The position numbers and the translations under genes were made by a program. The notes under the pieces were generated by a model. The model saw only the letters and a program-made list of their open reading frames with translations. It did no database searches and was not told where the DNA came from. This document shows, one piece after another, positions 15,632 through 24,014 of a stretch of 31,883 nt of DNA. How positions within the stretch are numbered: the stretch's first letter is position 1; every line of letters begins with the position of its first letter. Origin of the DNA: Lachnospiraceae bacterium (GTDB lineage: Bacteria; Bacillota; Clostridia; Lachnospirales; Lachnospiraceae); contig VSND01000009.1 in the NCBI GenBank assembly GCA_009774145.1, positions 51,167-83,049 on the forward strand, given 5' to 3'.

Positions 15632-16090
15632 TCAGCCTCTGTGCTGATGTCTCATCCGTATGGCCGCACTGGAAACAAATTCTTCAATAAATGTCTCATC
15701 TGCCCTGGCCACCGCTTTCTGATATTCCCTTAATTTTCGGTCTTTTAATTTTTCATATCTCGAGGTATCCACTTTTGCCTCGATCACTTCCTGCTTTTTC
15801 TCATTTTCCTGTTTTTTCAGAACGTTCAGACGTTCTTTCTCTTCATCAATGATCGTCTCCATCCGGCCGATGCACATATCAAACAGCCGGTAATTCTCGA
15901 TTGTGGCCCCTTCTGTCTTGATCTGATCAAACCCGCTCTCATAACCTGTAAGCTCTCTTTTCAGTCCTCTGATCTGCTCCTGCTTTCTGTTCACATTCTG
16001 CATGATCGCTGCATGCTCTGTTTTCAGATTGTCAAGCACCTGTGTCTTATAGTCCAGCACTGTCTCCAGTCTGTACGCAAACCTCTTCAA
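15632..16090 (-). CDS. fliJ: Flagellar export protein FliJ
   Basis: This 152-residue, highly charged and almost wholly helical protein starts KRFAYRLETVLDYKTQVLDNLK, typical of FliJ. It is expected to form a two-helix coiled coil that fits into the FliI ATPase ring and links it to FlhA. The start codon appears to be TTG at 16090, with GGAGG ten bases upstream; no in-frame ATG precedes it. It follows fliI by 19 bp. Confidence 0.9.
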   Translation of the reverse strand: MKRFAYRLETVLDYKTQVLDNLKTEHAAIMQNVNRKQEQIRGLKRELTGYESGFDQIKTEGATIENYRLFDMCIGRMETIIDEEKERLNVLKKQENEKKQEVIEAKVDTSRYEKLKDRKLREYQKAVARADETFIEEFVSSAAIRMRHQHRG

Positions 16091-16109
16091 CCCGCCTCAT
16101 CCTCCGTTA

Positions 16110-17411
16110 TCATCCTGCAATCGCCTCCATAATCCGCAGTGTATCCTCATAAGAAAAACGTTCTCCGATTTCCTGACGCAAAAAGGCGTTGATATCATTG
16201 ATCTTCGTAACCGCTTCATCAAGCGCCGGGTTCGTACCCCTTTTATAGGCCCCTATGGAAATCAGATCCGAATTCTTCTGGTAAAGCCCGAGAAGATTCC
16301 GCATTCTCGAAGCTGCTTTCTGATGCTCCGGCGGTACGATCTCCACCATCAGTCGGGAAATGCTGGCTCCGATATCAATAGCCGGAAAATGATTTTCATT
16401 GGCAAGCTGTCTGCTCAGCACAATATGTCCGTCCAGAATACCTCTTACCGTATCCGAGATCGGCTCGTTCGTATCATCGCCTTCCACCAGTACAGTATAT
16501 ACACCTGTGATGGAACCTGTGTCAAAATTTCCGCTGCGCTCCAGAAGTTTTGGAAATTCTGCATAGATTGAGGGGGTATATCCTCTTGCAATAGGCGGTT
16601 CTCCGATTGCAAGGCCGATCTCACGCTGCGCCATTGCGTAGCGGGTCAGGGAGTCCATCATCAAAAGCACATCATAGCCCTGATCTTTAAAATACTCCGC
16701 AATGGTCGTCGCCACCAGCGGACATTTCATACGGAGCATGGCAGGCTGATCCGATGTTGCAACCACCAGAACCGAACGCCTCATCCCTTCTTCCCCCAGG
16801 TCTTTCTCGATAAATTCCAGTACCTCTCTTCCACGCTCTCCCACCAGTGCGATCACATTGATGTCTGTCTTTACATTTTTGGCGATCATTCCCATCAGGG
16901 TACTCTTTCCCACACCGGACCCGGCAAATATCCCGATTCTCTGCCCTTTTCCGATGGTGTTCAGACCGTCGATCGCCTTAACGCCGAATTCCAGACGTTC
17001 CCGGATCGGAGGACGTGCCAGCGGATTGATATAGGGACTGTTGACCGTATAATACCGGACTGACTGAAACGGGTCTTTTCCGTCGATCGGATCCCCGAGG
17101 GCATTGATAATTCTGCCCCGCAGGAAATCCCCCACCGGCACTTTCAGACGGCGTCTGGTGTTCCTTACAAAGCTGCCGGATGCAATGCCGCTTGTAGCCT
17201 CATAGGTCATCAGCTGAATCTTTCCGTCCTTAAAGCCTACAACCTCCGCCGGCATCTGGCGGTTCTGCTCCTCATTGTAGATCATGACGATATCGCCGAT
17301 GCTGGAACGGCCGCCGGACGCTTCCATGGACATTCCCACCACATTTTCAATTTTTCCAATATGGCTGATCGTCTCCGTCTTGCTGATCAGCTGCGGTATC
17401 TTCTCAAACAT
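16110..17411 (-). CDS. fliI: Flagellar export ATPase FliI
   Basis: The 433-residue ATPase energises protein export. The Walker A motif is AGSGVGKST at residues 163-171. A Walker B-like VLLMMDSLTRYAMAQRE is near 250-266, with the GEPPIARGYTPSIYAE segment after it. The N-terminal beta-barrel domain (residues 20-95) and C-terminal substrate-interacting domain (from about 350) are present. Length matches the family. Only 3 bp separate it from fliH, its regulatory partner. The ribosome site is weak, suggesting coupling. Confidence 0.97.
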   Translation of the reverse strand: MFEKIPQLISKTETISHIGKIENVVGMSMEASGGRSSIGDIVMIYNEEQNRQMPAEVVGFKDGKIQLMTYEATSGIASGSFVRNTRRRLKVPVGDFLRGRIINALGDPIDGKDPFQSVRYYTVNSPYINPLARPPIRERLEFGVKAIDGLNTIGKGQRIGIFAGSGVGKSTLMGMIAKNVKTDINVIALVGERGREVLEFIEKDLGEEGMRRSVLVVATSDQPAMLRMKCPLVATTIAEYFKDQGYDVLLMMDSLTRYAMAQREIGLAIGEPPIARGYTPSIYAEFPKLLERSGNFDTGSITGVYTVLVEGDDTNEPISDTVRGILDGHIVLSRQLANENHFPAIDIGASISRLMVEIVPPEHQKAASRMRNLLGLYQKNSDLISIGAYKRGTNPALDEAVTKINDINAFLRQEIGERFSYEDTLRIMEAIAG

Positions 17412-17414
17412 AAA

Positions 17415-18224
17415 CTATACTCTCACATTTTCCAGGATATCCTTGATATTCTCGATCTGTGTATTGACGCTTACATCCACGATCTCCTCCGGCATCTCAA
17501 TGATGCAGCTGCCGTTGTCCTCCTTATCCATGACAATGAACTTGATATTGTCAGACAGGTGGGACAGTTCATCAATGATATCCGCATCCGCTTCCATCAT
17601 CATGTCATAATCGCTTTTATTTATGTAAATCTTTACCCATTCCGTCTTTTTCAGTTTTTCCGTAGCGGATATGATCATCTGGCGGATCACTTCTCCGCTG
17701 GAACGAAGGCTGATCTGGATCACCTTCTCACCGATCGCAATCGCACAGTCCTTCAGCTCGTCCAGATAATTCTTCAGGCACCGTTCCTTGGCTTTCTCCA
17801 CGGAAGCAAGCGCAGTCTTCATGTCTTCCTGGAACGCCAGAAGTTCCTTCTCATATGCCATCCGGCACTCGCCTTCGGCACGTCTGCGGCTTTCCTCATA
17901 ACCGGTATTGTAGCCTGCCCGGTAGCCTGCCTCCCTTGCCGCCTCAAATTCTTCCTCTGCCCGTTTTCTGGCATTCTCCAGCAGATCGTCCGCTTCTTTT
18001 CTGGCTTCTTCCAGAATCTTCCGGGCCTCCGATCCGATTTCGTCGACGGACTCGGCCGCATCCGGGGATTCCCCGGAAAAAACAGCCGGATCCTCCCCTG
18101 AAAAATCTCCGATTGCCCTTCCCGCTTTGTCCACCCTTGGAAAGACAGCCGCTTCGGGAGATTTTCTGCTTCTCATGACTTCCTCAGGAGGTATGTAAGG
18201 CTCAATCAGGCCCACATTCGACAT
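17415..18224 (-). CDS. fliH: Flagellar export ATPase regulator FliH
   Basis: This 269-residue protein has a variable N-terminal part and a long charged helix with glycine-repeat spacing (AGYRAGYNTG, near residues 96-105), a hallmark of FliH. A C-terminal domain (about 155-265) resembles the V/F-type ATPase subunit E-like domain of FliH, ending in a DVSVNTQIENIKDIL helix. FliH binds FliI and tethers it to the C ring. It lies 22 bp after fliG and has only a weak ribosome site, consistent with coupled translation. Confidence 0.92.
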   Translation of the reverse strand: MSNVGLIEPYIPPEEVMRSRKSPEAAVFPRVDKAGRAIGDFSGEDPAVFSGESPDAAESVDEIGSEARKILEEARKEADDLLENARKRAEEEFEAAREAGYRAGYNTGYEESRRRAEGECRMAYEKELLAFQEDMKTALASVEKAKERCLKNYLDELKDCAIAIGEKVIQISLRSSGEVIRQMIISATEKLKKTEWVKIYINKSDYDMMMEADADIIDELSHLSDNIKFIVMDKEDNGSCIIEMPEEIVDVSVNTQIENIKDILENVRV

Positions 18225-18246
18225 GCCCGAGCGTTTGATGACACGA

Positions 18247-19299
18247 CTAGATAATGATGTCGTCGTCCTCTCCTCCCTTCTTGATGATTACTTCTCCCTG
18301 CTCTTCCAGATGACGGATCACATTTACAATACGCTGCTGCGCTTCTTCCACATCCTTCAGCCTTACATTGGAAGTAACCTCCATATCGCCGCGGACCGAA
18401 TCCGCCATACGTTTGGACATATTGTTGAAGAAAGTTGCCTTCATATCCTCGGAAGCATTCTTGAGGGCGAATACCACATCCTTGGTGTCCAGATCCCGGA
18501 CAAAACGCTGTACCGAGCGATCGTCCATGTCGAGAATATTTTCGAACACGAACATCTTGTCGCGGATGTCCTGAGCCAGATCCGGATTCGATTTGCCCAG
18601 CTGGTCGAACACCTTCCGCTCTGTACTGCGGTCAATATTGTTCATCATATCCGCAACAAAATCAATACCGCCGACGCTCATATTATCTTCGCTGGTAATG
18701 ATCGTCGCAAACTTGCGCTTCATCTCCTCTTCCACAATCGCAATTGCTTCCGGAGACACACGGTCCATGTGAGCCATGCCTTCAATGACGGCAATCCGCT
18801 TCTCGTCCGTAAGCTGCTCCAGAATCTGCGCAGCCTGCTCCGGTTCCATATACGCCATGATCAGAGCAATCACCTGCGCACGCTCATTCTGCAAAAGCGA
18901 AAGGAGCGCCTTGGGATCGCCTTTCATAAAGAAGTTGAACGGTCTGGACTGCAGAGTCTTTGACACTTTTTCCAGAAGGTTTCTGGCTGTTGATTCGCCA
19001 AACGCCTTCTCCAGGACGTTTCTTGCATAATCAAGGCCGCCGTCTGTCATCATCTTATGTGTCAGACAAAGCTTATAGAACTCATCCAGTGTCGCTTCCA
19101 CCTGATTATTATTCGTCTTCCCCAGCTTCGCCACTTCATATGTAAGATCCTCAATATCCTCCTCATTCAGATATTTATAGATCTGAGAAGCCCTGTCAGC
19201 CCCCAGAGACACTACTACCAGTGCCGCCTTACTTTTTACATCCGTCAAAACATCACTGCTATTTGGAGTGTTTTCGGCCGGAGCCCCTGTTTCTGCCAT
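18247..19299 (-). CDS. fliG: Flagellar motor switch protein FliG
   Basis: From the ATG at 19299 this is a 350-residue FliG. The N-terminal MS-ring-binding domain shows AALVVVSLGADRASQIYKYL. The middle domain contains EPEQAAQILEQL. The C-terminal torque domain has MFVFENILDMDDRSVQRFVRDLDTKDVVFALK, with the charged residues that face MotA. The frame extends 16 codons further upstream, but the ATG at 19299 has a strong GGAGAGGAGG site and a natural FliG N terminus. This start lies 41 bp inside the end of fliF, so the two genes overlap in different frames. Confidence 0.96.
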   Translation of the reverse strand: MAETGAPAENTPNSSDVLTDVKSKAALVVVSLGADRASQIYKYLNEEDIEDLTYEVAKLGKTNNNQVEATLDEFYKLCLTHKMMTDGGLDYARNVLEKAFGESTARNLLEKVSKTLQSRPFNFFMKGDPKALLSLLQNERAQVIALIMAYMEPEQAAQILEQLTDEKRIAVIEGMAHMDRVSPEAIAIVEEEMKRKFATIITSEDNMSVGGIDFVADMMNNIDRSTERKVFDQLGKSNPDLAQDIRDKMFVFENILDMDDRSVQRFVRDLDTKDVVFALKNASEDMKATFFNNMSKRMADSVRGDMEVTSNVRLKDVEEAQQRIVNVIRHLEEQGEVIIKKGGEDDDIII

Positions 19300-20971
19300 C
19301 TGTCTCCTCCTCTCCCCTGAGCCAGCTCTGTACCAGCTTTGCAGCAATCTGCGGATTCTGGTCTACAAATTCCGCAATATTCTGCTTCAGGCGCATACTT
19401 TTCTGCATCCGCAGATTCATGATCTCTTCGCTGTTCATATCATCTTCATCGTCCAGGCCCCCTGCCCCCAGAGGACCGCCGGATCCGGTTTCATCAAGCC
19501 CCAGGTCACTGGCAGAGAGCTGATCTCCGCCTTCAAAATCTGCATCCTCAGGCTCGCTGTCCTTCTTTTTGCGTCTTCTGCGCAGCAGCAGGAAGAGAAT
19601 CAGCAGAAGCAGCAGAAGGACACCCGCCACAATCGCAATCAGCAGCGGAAGCGGAATCAGAGTGGTAATGACTCCCAGCGTATCTTCCGGCGGGTTGAGA
19701 ATCGGTTCCTCCTCTTCCGTCGGCATTCCCGGATCCCGTATAATGGTGATCTTGTCATTCGCCTCCGTTACCGGAATTCCTGCTGAATTTGCCACCAGTC
19801 GGTACAGATCCTCCTGCGGCACGCTTGTGTTATCGGTCAGAATGATCACGCCGACAGACACATCCTCCAGAATTCCCGGATCTACCTGTCTCTGTTCCTT
19901 TATTACATTATACAGCCACTCTCTGGAAGCGCTGCCGTCGTAGTAGCTGTCTGTCTCCTCCTCGTCGCCGTCCTCATTGGTATATCTCGGCGTATCTGCA
20001 TTGGACTCTGTCCCTGCCACGCCTCCGGCTTCATTATTATACGCCTGAGAACTTTCATTCACCAGTTCTTCACTTTCCAGAAGCCCGGTCTTGTCTTCTT
20101 CGCTGATCTTCTCAGGAGTGGAATACTCTGTGCTCTCCTGAATCAGCTTTTCCATGTTGAGGGTGCCCTTTACCGAGACTGCCACGCTCCCTGTACCATA
20201 GAGCTTCTCCAGTACATTCCTGATGTTGGCGGCAATGCTGGTCTCTACCATAGAAGTCAGGCTGTTCAGGTCCGTTGCCGCAGAACCGCTGCCGGAAGAG
20301 CCTCCCACTTCCAGCATCGTCTCCCCATCCAGCACGACGACTTCCGCAAAATTCATACCGCGCACAGAATGGGCAACCAGATTCTTCACTGCCTGCGCCT
20401 TGTCTTCTGTCAAAACACTTCCATTCTGCATGGTAATCACAACCGAAGCAGATGCACCCTGCGTTTCATTATCTTCCAGTACGTATCTCTGTTCGGACGC
20501 CTCCGCAATATTTACCCTTGCCTCCTGAACTCCTTCAAAGGAACGTATGGTTGCACCCAGACGATCCTGCAGCTCATACAATGTGATCTGTTTCTTATCA
20601 GACTCCGTAGTCATAAGTCCGGTATTGTCCAGATACATGTCATATGCAAATCCATTCTTCGGATATCCCTGGGACAAAAGCGTTACTCTGGTAGTCTCCA
20701 CTACCGCTTCCGGCACCCGTATGGTTCCATCCGAAGCATTATACTTGAAATCAATTTGCTGGTCCTGGAGCAGCGAGCCGATCTGCTGCGCTTCCTCCTG
20801 ACTGAGACCCGAAAACAAAACACTGTAATCATTATTCTGCCCGAAAGTAAGCACAAGAATTGCAATCAGAGCAATTCCGACCGTTCCGGCCACAATTCCC
20901 AGTACAAGCCTTCGGGTTTTTTCTGACATTTTCTGCCAGCTTTCCTTTATATTCTGCACGTTTTCATCCAA
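19259..20971 (-). CDS. fliF: Flagellar MS-ring protein FliF
   Basis: The roughly 570-residue FliF forms the membrane-embedded base ring. A first membrane helix lies at about 25-47 (LVLGIVAGTVGIALIAILVL), followed by the ring-building motifs LFSGLSQEEAQQIGSLL and VRGMNFAEVVVLDG. A long charged loop (about 290-350) precedes a second helix near 440-465 flanked by RRRRKKK. The cytoplasmic tail ends with the FliG-binding segment IAEFVDQNPQIAAKLVQSWL. No ATG suits: the frame opens with TTG at 20971 directly against AGAAGG, and GTG at 20959 or ATG at 20929 are alternatives. A 119-bp gap precedes it. Confidence 0.95.
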   Translation of the reverse strand: MDENVQNIKESWQKMSEKTRRLVLGIVAGTVGIALIAILVLTFGQNNDYSVLFSGLSQEEAQQIGSLLQDQQIDFKYNASDGTIRVPEAVVETTRVTLLSQGYPKNGFAYDMYLDNTGLMTTESDKKQITLYELQDRLGATIRSFEGVQEARVNIAEASEQRYVLEDNETQGASASVVITMQNGSVLTEDKAQAVKNLVAHSVRGMNFAEVVVLDGETMLEVGGSSGSGSAATDLNSLTSMVETSIAANIRNVLEKLYGTGSVAVSVKGTLNMEKLIQESTEYSTPEKISEEDKTGLLESEELVNESSQAYNNEAGGVAGTESNADTPRYTNEDGDEEETDSYYDGSASREWLYNVIKEQRQVDPGILEDVSVGVIILTDNTSVPQEDLYRLVANSAGIPVTEANDKITIIRDPGMPTEEEEPILNPPEDTLGVITTLIPLPLLIAIVAGVLLLLLLILFLLLRRRRKKKDSEPEDADFEGGDQLSASDLGLDETGSGGPLGAGGLDDEDDMNSEEIMNLRMQKSMRLKQNIAEFVDQNPQIAAKLVQSWLRGEEETDGRNRGSGRKHSK

Positions 20972-21090
20972 CCTTCTGCCATTTAATTAAAACCGATTAA
21001 AAGCACACATTCCCATGTGACTCCCCATTCATGCCTCACGGAAAGTGAACAGGAAATCACATCCGACTGTTCTGCCGCACACTCTGAAAA

Positions 21091-21423
21091 TCAGACATTG
21101 ATTTTGATCAATTCATTATATGCTTCCAGTGTTTTATTCCGAAGAGTAATCAACACATCAACCGTCAGTCCTGCTTTTGCCTCGGCAATCGGCAGCGTAT
21201 GTACATCATCAATCTGTCCCGTAGCCAGAAGATACTGCTTCAGCTCCACATCCTCCTGAGTCTCACGGACCTGATCCACCGCATTTTTAAACACATCACC
21301 AAAGAGCGACAGCTGATCATTCGGCTGTCCTTTGGTTCTCTGACTGCCTGCAACATCTCCTGCATTGCCAATATTCCCTATATTTCCCCATGCGGACATA
21401 GGGGTGATAAATTCCGTCTCCAT
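21091..21423 (-). CDS. fliE: Flagellar basal-body protein FliE
   Basis: This 110-residue protein joins the MS ring to the rod. Its C-terminal half has the FliE signature: SLFGDVFKNAVDQVRETQ, then ATGQIDDVHTLPIAEAKAGLTVDVLITLRNKTLEAYNELI. The N terminus is Gly/Asn-rich. The ATG has AGGAGA at a good distance. It follows flgB directly with 86 bp between; flgC, normally located here, is elsewhere in the operon. Confidence 0.95.
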   Translation of the reverse strand: METEFITPMSAWGNIGNIGNAGDVAGSQRTKGQPNDQLSLFGDVFKNAVDQVRETQEDVELKQYLLATGQIDDVHTLPIAEAKAGLTVDVLITLRNKTLEAYNELIKINV

Positions 21424-21509
21424 AGTTCTTCTCCTCTTTCCTTACATCTGCTTCAAAAACTCCGTTCTGACAACGGACCGTCCCATATCAATACAGAATC
21501 TCCGAAACC

Positions 21510-21899
21510 TTAAAACGTACGTGCAACACTCTTCAGACGGCTGATATCATTGCTCAGAGAGTTCAGCATATACTGATACTCATAAGCCGTGCGTACCAGC
21601 TGAACCTGCTCCTGATCCATATCGACGTTGTTGCCGTCCAGTCTGGTTGTTTCAGACCGGGTCGTATGAATACGCAGTCTGGACGAATCGATTGCCTGTG
21701 CTACCGCCTCTCGCGGCGAGCCCGAAGCACTGGCCTCCGACAGCCTCCTGCTTAGTTCGTCCTCGAATGTGATGTACTGTGACTTGAACCCTGGAGTGTC
21801 CACATTGGCAATATTGTTCAGTGTTACAGTCTCTCTCGTCCATAAATAATCCAGCATCTTCTCTGTCAAGGAAACACCATTTCCGTATATACCCGACAT
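21510..21899 (-). CDS. flgB: Flagellar proximal rod protein FlgB
   Basis: This 129-residue rod protein has the signature LDYLWTRETVTLNNIANVDTPGFKSQYITFEDEL at about residues 13-46 and a C-terminal helix with NNVDMDQEQVQLVRTAYEYQYMLNSL. It is the first gene of the flagellar operon. The frame is open upstream to a GTG at 21947, but the ATG at 21899 with AGGAGGG six bases before it is the evident start. A sigma-A-type promoter lies about 90 bp upstream. Confidence 0.96.
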   Translation of the reverse strand: MSGIYGNGVSLTEKMLDYLWTRETVTLNNIANVDTPGFKSQYITFEDELSRRLSEASASGSPREAVAQAIDSSRLRIHTTRSETTRLDGNNVDMDQEQVQLVRTAYEYQYMLNSLSNDISRLKSVARTF

Positions 21900-21991
21900 A
21901 CCTGTCCCTCCTAAAAACTTTCTTTTATCCTTCAGTATATTCAGCACCCTGTCAAAATAGTTCTGTTCAGATGCAATTATCGTTCCCTACC

Positions 21992-22020
21992 ATCATACCA
22001 TTACTGACACACAAAATCAA
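21992..22020 (-). promoter_or_regulatory. Sigma-A promoter of the flagellar operon
   Basis: On the minus strand TTGATT (22015-22020) is followed after exactly 17 bases by TATGAT (21992-21997), preceded by TG-G, an extended -10. This is one mismatch from consensus in each hexamer core region apart from the final -35 bases. The predicted transcript starts near 21985, giving a leader of about 86 nt before the flgB ATG. No sigma-28-type element is seen here, which suits an early flagellar operon. Confidence 0.7.
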
Positions 22021-22211
22021 GAAAAGGAATTATTTTTTTGTGTTTTTTATGTGTCTTTTGCAGAATTTTGACGCGCTTCTTTCCATCTTTGTTATATACT
22101 GCCAATAAAATGTAATATTACCTCTCCGTTGGAAAAATCAGGAACAACGAACGCTGTCATTTTTGATTGCCGTTCCCTGCAAAACCAGGAAATACAAGGC
22201 TGCCCGCAGAC

Positions 22212-22247
22212 AAAGAGACCCACAGTCTTTATTCTGCGGGTCTCTTT
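22212..22247 (-). terminator. Intrinsic terminator after the chemoreceptor gene
   Basis: AAAGAGACCC (22212-22221) pairs with GGGTCTCTTT (22238-22247), a perfect 10-bp stem whose distal arm ends in a short T-run on the minus strand. It lies about 25 bp past the stop codon of the chemoreceptor at 22272 and separates the receptor genes from the flgB promoter. The stem is symmetric, so it may also work on the other strand. Confidence 0.8.
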
Positions 22248-22271
22248 CCTGTAGTTGTTTAAAAATCAGTC

Positions 22272-23924
22272 TTAATTTTTCAGTTTGAAGCTTCCGATCA
22301 GCCTCTTCAGAATCTGAGCCTGGCTTGCAAGTTCTTCACTGGCAGCCGCACTTTCCTCAGATGTGGCAGAGTTGGACTGAACCACCGTGGAGATCTGAGT
22401 GATACCATCCTTGATCGTGTTGATTGCAAGCTCCTGCTCTCTGGAAGCGTCTGAGATCTTCCTGATATCTGCAGTTACGTTCTCCGCCCCGGCCACTACA
22501 GAATCCAGAGATTCCTGTGTCTTTCCCGTCAGGACAGAACCGTTTTCCACTACCTGGAGCGTCTTTTCAATCAGCTCGGTAGTATCTTTGGCAGCATCTG
22601 CACTCTTTGCAGCCAGATTACGCACTTCATCCGCAACAACCGCAAATCCTTTCCCTGCGCTGCCTGCCCGTGCAGCTTCCACGGCCGCATTCAGGGCCAG
22701 GATGTTGGTCTGGAACGCAATATCCTCAATCGTCTTGATGATCTTGCTGATCTCACTGGAGCATGCATTGATCTGGTTCATCGCTTCTGCCATCTCCTGC
22801 ATCTGCTCATTGCAGACCGTGATGCTTTCGCCTACCACCTCTGCCTCTCTGTTGGTAGAAGCAGCCGTCTCTGCGTTATTATTGATCTGCTCCGTAATAC
22901 GCTCCACCATCTGAAGCAGATTATCCACTTCAGAAGCCTGCTCCGTTGCTCCCTGTGCCAGGCTCTGCGCGCCGACAGCTACCTGATTGGCCCCCGAATC
23001 CACCTGATTGGCAGAAACATGGATCTGAGACAGCGTCTGATTCAGCTGTTCGCTGATCGTGGCAATGGAAGTCTGAATCTGAACAAAATCGCCGATATAG
23101 GAAATCTGACTTTCCTTTCCAAGATCGCCTCCGGCGATGCCGTCCAGCACCTCCGAAATGTCCGTTATATAAAGCTTCAGGTTTTTAACAGAAGTATTCA
23201 GCGAATCTGCAAGCTGGCCAAGTTCATCCTGGCTCTTCACTTCGATCTGGAAGCCCAGTTTTCCCTGTGCAAGTTCCCTGCTGGACTCCGTAATGTTTCT
23301 GATCGGCACAAGAATCCGCCGGATCACCAGTCCGACCAGCAGTCCATTCATGATCAGAATCAGCAGAAGAACCACCAGGCTCACAACCTCTGTCACATTG
23401 ATGGAATTTCGAAGGCTGTTCTGATTGTCCGCAACCTGATTTTCCGTGATCTCTGCCACCTCATCCAGAATCGACACGAGCTGATCCACATTTGCCTTGA
23501 CAACATTCAGATACATATCCCTTGCCTGTTCCGGATCCTGTGCATTCAGATCAAGAACCGTCTGCGCCGACTCATGGATGGCCTGATGAATGGGCTTCAT
23601 CTCTTCGATCAGTTCCAGAATTCTGCTGTCCACACCCGACAGATCCGAACTGTAAAACCAGTTGCCCAGTACACAGGTGCGGTAATCCTTACTGCCTGTA
23701 AATTCCGTCCCCATGGAAACAGCCGAGCACAGATTTTCAACCCAGCCGTAATGAGCCTTCTGTGCGGTCAATACCAGTGCATGAATGTCCACCGACTGTT
23801 CCATATCCTTTGTATAGGATCTGCTTGCATTCAAGCTGGTCACTGTTACCACCCCGCTGATGATCACTGCCAGAAACACCAGGGCAACACGTATCAAAAC
23901 TTCCTGTTTTATTGTGCGCTTCAT
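22272..23924 (-). CDS. Methyl-accepting chemotaxis protein with extracytoplasmic CZB-like domain
   Basis: This 550-residue chemoreceptor has membrane helices at about 11-31 and 178-201. Between them is a helical domain carrying a CZB-type zinc-binding pattern: AHYGW with H58, CVLGNWFY with C84, and PIHQAIHESA with H113 and H117. A HAMP domain follows (about 200-255) and a second HAMP-like unit (LDGIAGGDLG, YIGDF). The signalling domain follows, its tip being IEDIAFQTNILALNAAVEAA. It ends with a short tail lacking a CheR-tethering pentapeptide. AAGGAGAG precedes the ATG. It follows the second receptor by 90 bp with no terminator between, so they are probably cotranscribed. Confidence 0.93.
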   Translation of the reverse strand: MKRTIKQEVLIRVALVFLAVIISGVVTVTSLNASRSYTKDMEQSVDIHALVLTAQKAHYGWVENLCSAVSMGTEFTGSKDYRTCVLGNWFYSSDLSGVDSRILELIEEMKPIHQAIHESAQTVLDLNAQDPEQARDMYLNVVKANVDQLVSILDEVAEITENQVADNQNSLRNSINVTEVVSLVVLLLILIMNGLLVGLVIRRILVPIRNITESSRELAQGKLGFQIEVKSQDELGQLADSLNTSVKNLKLYITDISEVLDGIAGGDLGKESQISYIGDFVQIQTSIATISEQLNQTLSQIHVSANQVDSGANQVAVGAQSLAQGATEQASEVDNLLQMVERITEQINNNAETAASTNREAEVVGESITVCNEQMQEMAEAMNQINACSSEISKIIKTIEDIAFQTNILALNAAVEAARAGSAGKGFAVVADEVRNLAAKSADAAKDTTELIEKTLQVVENGSVLTGKTQESLDSVVAGAENVTADIRKISDASREQELAINTIKDGITQISTVVQSNSATSEESAAASEELASQAQILKRLIGSFKLKN

Positions 23925-24014
23925 GTTCTCTCCTTAATCCCTCTCATGCGGTCATACACATTGAGAATGTTCTGTTTTCTATCAATTATTGAACTGCGGA
24001 TGTTCAGCAAGTCA

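Larger units (their letters stand above)
21900..22271. other. Non-coding region: flagellar operon leader, promoter and chemoreceptor terminator
   Basis: This stretch of about 370 bp has no supported gene. Reading the minus strand it holds the terminator of the chemoreceptor gene (22212-22247), an AT-rich region with the 10-bp palindrome GTAATATTAC (22112-22121), the flgB promoter (21992-22020) and a leader of roughly 85-90 nt. The palindrome could be an operator, but nothing identifies a regulator. Confidence 0.7.

Noticed and set aside
21510..21947. Longer flgB start at GTG 21947
   Set aside because: The ATG at 21899 has a near-perfect AGGAGGG site and gives the normal FlgB N terminus.
21941..21955. 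TTGACA hexamer just upstream of flgB as a second promoter
   Set aside because: No acceptable -10 at 16-18 bp spacing; the best AT-rich hexamer downstream is too close or too far.
23092..23099. GCCGATAT resembling a sigma-28 -10 element (a similar one near 24937)
   Set aside because: Both fall in the coding sequence of receptors at the conserved YIGD codons, so they follow from the protein sequence; they point away from any nearby gene start.
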